Shown: piece by piece, positions 12,715-16,206 of the stretch
Layout of the letters: the number at the start of each line of letters is the position of its first letter
Position numbering within the stretch: the stretch's first letter is position 1
From: Gp6-AA40 sp964505975
GTDB taxonomy: Bacteria > Acidobacteriota > Vicinamibacteria > Vicinamibacterales > UBA2999
Direction of reading: 5' to 3'
Length of the DNA: 16,206 nucleotides
Assembly (NCBI GenBank): GCA_964505975.1
Contig: CAZDLW010000115.1
Coordinates: 1-16,206 of the forward strand
Position numbers and translations under genes: made by a program
Notes under the pieces: model-generated
What the model was told of the DNA's origin: nothing
Database searches by the model: none
What the model saw: the letters and a program-made list of their open reading frames with translations, nothing else

Positions 12715-14074
12715 TCCTCATACCATCGCCGAGCTCGCGCGGGCGTTTGGCACCGGCGACGTCACGTCCGAGACTGTGACCGAGCGCTGCCTTGTCCGCA
12801 TCCAGGAGCGCGATCCCGCGATCAATGCGTTCATCACCGTTCACGCGGACGAGGCATTGGCACAGGCGCGCGCGGCGGATCGCGACATTGCGGCCGGACG
12901 AAGTCGCGGTCCGCTCCATGGTGTTCCCATCTCGTTGAAGGACCTGTTCGACGTTCGCGGCGTCTGCACCACGGCGGCGTCACGCGTGCGACGCACGCAC
13001 CGCGCTTCTACCGATGCGTCTGTTGTGACGCGTCTGCGCGACGCCGGGGCTGTGCTCATCGGCAAGACGAACCTGCACGAGTTCGCCTTCGGGACCACCA
13101 ACGAGGACTCGGCATACGGACCTGTGCGGCATCCGCTGGACGCAAGCCGGTCGCCAGGGGGCTCCTCCGGCGGGTCTGCCGCCTCCGTCCTCGACGGGAT
13201 GGCGTACGCGTCGATTGGCACGGACACGGGAGGATCCGTCCGCATTCCAGCGGCAGCCTGTGGACTGGTCGGCCTGAAGCCAGCATTTGGCGAGGTCTCG
13301 ACCGACGGTGTCGTCCCGCTCAGCAGGACAATGGATCACGTCGGTCCGTTGTGCCGATCGGTGGAAGATGCGGCGACGTTGTACGACGTGCTGCGCGGGG
13401 CCGCACCGCAGCCATGGCCGGAGGCCGGTGGCGTGCAGGGGCTCACGTTCGGAGTACTGCGCGGGTATTTCACGGCGCTCCTGGAACCTCAGGTCGCCGA
13501 GGCGTTCGAGCAGGTGTGCCAGCAACTGACGGACGCCGGCGCCATCCTCCAGGACCTCGAGATCCCGCATGCGGGTGACATCGCACCCATTTATCTCCAC
13601 ATCGTGCTCGCCGAGGCGGCGGCGTTCCATGCCCGAACGCTGGAAAGCCGGCCGGACGACTACACCCCCAACGTGAGGATTCGCTTGGAGATGGGACGAT
13701 ACCTGCTGGCAGAGGACTTCGTGCGCGCCCTCCACGGGCGAGACGTACTGGCAGGCGAGGTGGAAGCCGTGCTCGCCGGCCGTGATGCGTTGCTGCTGCC
13801 CTCGCTGGCCGTGCCGGCAACCCGACTGGGCGCTTCGACCGTTGCCGTGGGCGCCTCGGAAGAGCCCGTGCGGAACATCACACTCCGGCTCACACAGCTG
13901 TTCAATATCACAGGGCATCCGGCGCTGACCATCCCGTGCGGAAGCACCGCACAAGGACTCCCGATCGGGCTTCAGCTGGCCGGGGCGCGCTGGGGGACGA
14001 GACAGCTCCTGCTGACCGCAGGCGCCGTCGAGCGCTGCCTGAGGCATGGGTCGGCAGCGAGGAGCGACGAGTAG
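12704..14074 (+). CDS. Amidase signature (AS) family hydrolase
   Basis: A 456-residue enzyme with a complete Ser-cisSer-Lys triad: Lys79 (SLKDLFDVRG), cis-Ser154 in SPGGSSGGSAA (150-160) and nucleophile Ser178 in GTDTGGSVRIPAA (172-184). The numbering is the same as I recall for GatA subunits (K79, S154, S178), and the 'GTDTGGS-x-R' string is GatA/AtzE-like. It probably hydrolyses a small amide; the substrate is unknown. A GatA role is less likely because no gatB or canonical gatC adjoins it. ATG 12704 lies inside the end of the micro-protein gene; a frame-open extension to 12596 has no family similarity. The stop is 5 nt before the next gene. Cytoplasmic, no signal peptide. Confidence 0.9.
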   Translation: MPTDPHTIAELARAFGTGDVTSETVTERCLVRIQERDPAINAFITVHADEALAQARAADRDIAAGRSRGPLHGVPISLKDLFDVRGVCTTAASRVRRTHRASTDASVVTRLRDAGAVLIGKTNLHEFAFGTTNEDSAYGPVRHPLDASRSPGGSSGGSAASVLDGMAYASIGTDTGGSVRIPAAACGLVGLKPAFGEVSTDGVVPLSRTMDHVGPLCRSVEDAATLYDVLRGAAPQPWPEAGGVQGLTFGVLRGYFTALLEPQVAEAFEQVCQQLTDAGAILQDLEIPHAGDIAPIYLHIVLAEAAAFHARTLESRPDDYTPNVRIRLEMGRYLLAEDFVRALHGRDVLAGEVEAVLAGRDALLLPSLAVPATRLGASTVAVGASEEPVRNITLRLTQLFNITGHPALTIPCGSTAQGLPIGLQLAGARWGTRQLLLTAGAVERCLRHGSAARSDE

Positions 14075-14079
14075 CTGAC

Positions 14080-15138
14080 GTGTTGGCCCGTCTCTTTCAC
14101 GCCTGGGAGCATCGTCTCGCGTCGGTCACCACCAATCGTGTGGTGCGTCCGTTCGAGTGGGGCGTGGAGTGGCTGTCCCCGAACGGGCACGACAGCTCCC
14201 CTGACGAGTGCGTCGAGCGCTGGGTGGACGAGGTGATGCGCAACACGCACGAGTTCTTCACGCCAGCCCCTATCAGCGATTACGAGTTCCTGACGGCCGC
14301 TCCCGCGCGCCAACGGCAGGGCGAAGCCGGCACGCTGCGCTTTCCGAGCGCGTTCACGACCCCTCACGACGAGAACAACCTCGTCCGGGCCCGCTGGTTC
14401 CCCGCTGCCGGGGAACGACCCGTAGGGGCCACCACGGGACGCGGCCGCGCTGTCGTCGTGCTCCCGCAGTGGAACTCCGACGCCGGCGGTCATGTGGGCC
14501 TGGCCCGTCTGCTCGCCCGCTGCGGCGTGTCCGCCTTGAGACTGAGCCTTCCGTATCACGATGCACGCATGCCAGCCGAGTTGACACGGGCGGACTACAT
14601 CGTGAGCTCGAACATCGCGCGCACGATCCAGGTGTGCCGCCAGGCAGTGCTCGACGCCCGGCGGGCGATCGCATGGCTCGCCGAACAGGGCTTCGAACGG
14701 ATCGGCATCCTCGGCACGAGCCTCGGGTCGTGTCTGGCCATGCTGACGAGCGCGCATGAACCCCTCGTGCGCGCGCAGGCGCTCAATCACATATCGCCGT
14801 ATTTCGCGGATGTCGTCTGGCGTGGGCTCTCCACGGCACACGTCCGGCGCGGTCTCGACGGACGGATCGAGCTGGAGCGGCTGCGCCGGGTCTGGCGGCC
14901 GATCAGTCCATGGTCCTACCTGGATCAGGTGCGTCACGCGCGCTCACTGCTCGTGTACGCGCGGTACGATCTCACGTTCCCCGTCGATCTGTCGAAAGCG
15001 CTGATCCAGGAGTTCCGGCGGCGTGAGTTGCCGCACGAAGTCGCCGCGCTCCCGTGCGGGCACTACACCAGTGGGTCGATCCCCTTCAAGTTCTGGGACG
15101 GCTATCTGCTGACGCGGTTCCTGCGGCGCCACCTGTAG
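14080..15138 (+). CDS. Alpha/beta hydrolase, ABHD18 (DUF2048)-like
   Basis: A 352-residue protein with an alpha/beta-hydrolase core from about residue 123. The nucleophile elbow is GTSLGS (Ser214), the likely acid is Asp297 (VYARYDLTFP) and the likely base is His328 (LPCGHYTSG). The N-terminal 120 residues (RLFHAWEHRLASVTTNRVVRPFEWG at the start, PFxxG-type) and the ordering best fit the ABHD18/DUF2048 group, whose substrates are not well defined; a lipid or ester is a reasonable guess. The start is GTG 14080 (or TTG 14083), 5 nt after the amidase stop; GAGGAG at 14059-14064 is the only ribosome-binding-like site and is somewhat far. It forms an operon with the micro-protein and amidase, so it may act on the same or a linked substrate. 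No signal peptide. Confidence 0.85.
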   Translation: MLARLFHAWEHRLASVTTNRVVRPFEWGVEWLSPNGHDSSPDECVERWVDEVMRNTHEFFTPAPISDYEFLTAAPARQRQGEAGTLRFPSAFTTPHDENNLVRARWFPAAGERPVGATTGRGRAVVVLPQWNSDAGGHVGLARLLARCGVSALRLSLPYHDARMPAELTRADYIVSSNIARTIQVCRQAVLDARRAIAWLAEQGFERIGILGTSLGSCLAMLTSAHEPLVRAQALNHISPYFADVVWRGLSTAHVRRGLDGRIELERLRRVWRPISPWSYLDQVRHARSLLVYARYDLTFPVDLSKALIQEFRRRELPHEVAALPCGHYTSGSIPFKFWDGYLLTRFLRRHL

Positions 15139-15151
15139 CACCCGGACAACC

Positions 15152-15219
15152 CGAATCGCAGAATGCGGAGATGTTGCTCGGGCGCATTTCTCAATTCGAA
15201 TTCTGCATTCTGAATCGAT
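15152..15219. repeat. Inverted repeat with ATTCTGCATTCTGAAT-type sequence between convergent genes
   Basis: CGAATCGCAGAATGC near 15153-15167 pairs imperfectly with GCATTCTGAATCG near 15207-15219 (8 perfect bp, CAGAATGC/GCATTCTG, plus flanks). The AATTCTGCATTCTGAAT string is a dispersed intergenic motif I recall from related genomes. It is well placed as a terminator for both converging genes. Confidence 0.5.
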
Positions 15220-15232
15220 GAACCGCGAGGTA

Positions 15233-15484
15233 TCACAAGTACTCCAGCAGCGACATGAGCGCACGGACGATCACGTCCATGAGCTGTCGCACGAGCGGCG
15301 TGACCTCGCCGCCCTCTATGGCGCTCGCAACCGTCACAGGGTCGGTGAGCAGGAGCCAGATCGTCGCCCCAGCCACCACGGCGGCGACGATGCCGATCAG
15401 CACCGCCACGCTCGCGACGCGATCGAATCCCCGGTCGGGATCTTCGTCCGCGATATTGGAGACGTTCACAGCACGGCCTGACAC
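15233..15484 (-). CDS. Small single-pass membrane protein
   Basis: An 83-residue protein. Residues 1-22 are polar and acidic (NIADEDPDRGFDR), one membrane helix lies at about 23-46 (VASVAVLIGIVAAVVAGATIWLLL), and a conserved-looking tail TDPVTVASAIEGGEVTPLVRQL ends in an amphipathic helix (DVIVRALMSLLEYL). The 'DPV-x-VA-x-A...GEVTPLVR' tail is familiar from small hypothetical proteins in Acidobacteriota; no function is known to me. The start is GTG 15484 (a GTG at 15469 would drop five residues). GAGGG lies about 12 nt upstream. It may be co-transcribed with the M16 peptidase, which ends 147 nt upstream on the same strand. Confidence 0.7.
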   Translation of the reverse strand: MSGRAVNVSNIADEDPDRGFDRVASVAVLIGIVAAVVAGATIWLLLTDPVTVASAIEGGEVTPLVRQLMDVIVRALMSLLEYL

Positions 15485-15501
15485 ACTTCAACAGGACCCT
15501 C

Positions 15502-15518
15502 GCCGCGCGAAGCGCGGC
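15502..15518. repeat. GC-rich hairpin GCCGCGC/GCGCGGC
   Basis: A perfect 7-bp stem with a GAA loop lies between the M16 peptidase stop and the small membrane protein start. It could be an intercistronic processing or termination element; no T-run follows. Confidence 0.4.
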
Positions 15519-15631
15519 CTCTCATGACACGCGCCACACCGAGTACAAAATTCTCGTTCTGGGCCGCCGCATAGCGGTCAAGGGGCGGAGCCCGGTGGCT
15601 GGTTCCGTCCGCTAGCGTAGCACGGTGGGCG

Positions 15632-16206
15632 TCAGGGTTCGACCGGAAGGACGGTCGCCTCTCCCAGTCCCAACGCATCCAGCGAGTGGCGGACGGCGGC
15701 ATGGTCGCCGACCACGAGCGTCGCCAGCCGGGTTGGGTCGAGGTAGCGGGCGGCGACGGCGGTGACGTCGGCAGCCGTCACGGCGTTGACCCTGGGTACG
15801 AACTCTTCGAAATAGGAATCGGGTAGGCCGTACAACGCAAGCTGCGCGACGGATCGAGCGACCTGCTGAGGTGTCTCGAAGCTCCTGGGATATCCGCGCG
15901 TCAATGATGCCTTGGCGAGGGCAAGCTCGGCTTCCGTTGGCGGACGTGATCCGCGAATGCCGTCGAGCTCGTCGCGCGCGTCGCGAATGGCCTCGGCGGT
16001 CGCGGCGGTGTGTACGCTCGCCTGCAGCGCGAACGGTGCCGGTCCCCGCCGCCAGTCGAACCCGGTCCGCGCACCATAGGTGAAGCCCTTCTCCTCACGA
16101 AGCTTCAAGTTCACACGGCTGACGAACTGTCCACCCAGTACGGCGTTCATTACGAGCAGCGAGGGGTAGTCTGGCGTGGTGCGCCGCGCGGACAATTGCC
16201 CGATGC
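15632..16206 (-). CDS. M16 (insulinase) family peptidase, C-terminal part; gene continues past the window
   Basis: About 190 residues are visible, open at the right window edge, so the start and any N-terminal HxxEH zinc site are outside. The visible part matches the C-terminal M16 domain: TPDYPSLLVMNAVLGGQFVSRVNLKLREEKGFTYG, which contains the conserved GG-x-F-x-SR-x-N-x-x-LRE-x-x-(G)-x-x-Y block and the family's substrate-binding R/Y pair, followed by PPTEAELALAKASLTRGYPRSFET and the terminal helical part with LATLVVGD. Such proteins pair an active and an inactive half and degrade peptides in the periplasm or cytoplasm. This half usually lacks the zinc site. The stop codon is at 15634-15632. 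Confidence 0.9.
   Translation of the reverse strand, partial: IGQLSARRTTPDYPSLLVMNAVLGGQFVSRVNLKLREEKGFTYGARTGFDWRRGPAPFALQASVHTAATAEAIRDARDELDGIRGSRPPTEAELALAKASLTRGYPRSFETPQQVARSVAQLALYGLPDSYFEEFVPRVNAVTAADVTAVAARYLDPTRLATLVVGDHAAVRHSLDALGLGEATVLPVEP

Overview
The window looks like chromosomal DNA of a high-GC, soil-type Acidobacteriota, most likely of the Vicinamibacterales group. Three things support this. One is a secreted protein of the 'TPWGDPDLQGVW' family, which is expanded in that phylum. Another is two copies of a GC-rich intergenic hairpin repeat that I associate with these genomes (the GCCGGCCCCCACGTAC unit, with a diverged relative upstream of pyruvate kinase). The third is a set of small membrane proteins of the kind common there. 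The taxonomic call is from memory of these families and was not searched. No phage, IS element, CRISPR array, rRNA or tRNA was seen.

Layout. Positions 1-586 hold little: a GAY-rich simple tract and a probable remnant of a small conserved protein. A secreted subtilisin-like protease with two fibronectin III repeats follows on the minus strand (587-2608). Positions 2817-3468 hold a decayed two-gene cassette on the minus strand: a DUF5615 PIN-like gene with a nonsense codon and a frameshift, directly preceded by a frame-broken partner. Next are a secreted protein of unknown function (3757-4848, minus), a 96-residue plus-strand protein that looks like a TadG-type pilus-assembly protein with its middle deleted (5043-5333), and a small membrane protein (5418-5822, minus).

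From 6063 the content is mostly enzymes: a NamZ/DUF1343 exo-N-acetylmuramidase homologue (plus), a membrane-anchored PHP-family metallohydrolase with a C-terminal beta-sandwich (minus), a LOG-family Rossmann protein (minus), an SRPBCC protein (plus) and pyruvate kinase (minus). A plus-strand operon then runs through 12538-15138: a 58-residue micro-protein that overlaps an amidase-signature enzyme by 11 nt, followed 5 nt later by an alpha/beta hydrolase. The window closes with a small membrane protein and the C-terminal part of an M16 peptidase, both on the minus strand.

Most genes are single housekeeping or secreted-enzyme units. The amidase operon is the only clearly coupled group. The least explained material is between genes: a structured two-hairpin repeat present twice (3663-3737 minus, 10752-10826 plus), its second copy lying inside a long 199-bp inverted repeat (10668-10866), and a shared GGAATCT-NNN-TATAATC promoter-like motif before two minus-strand genes. 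I found no convincing new multi-gene defence or biosynthetic system.
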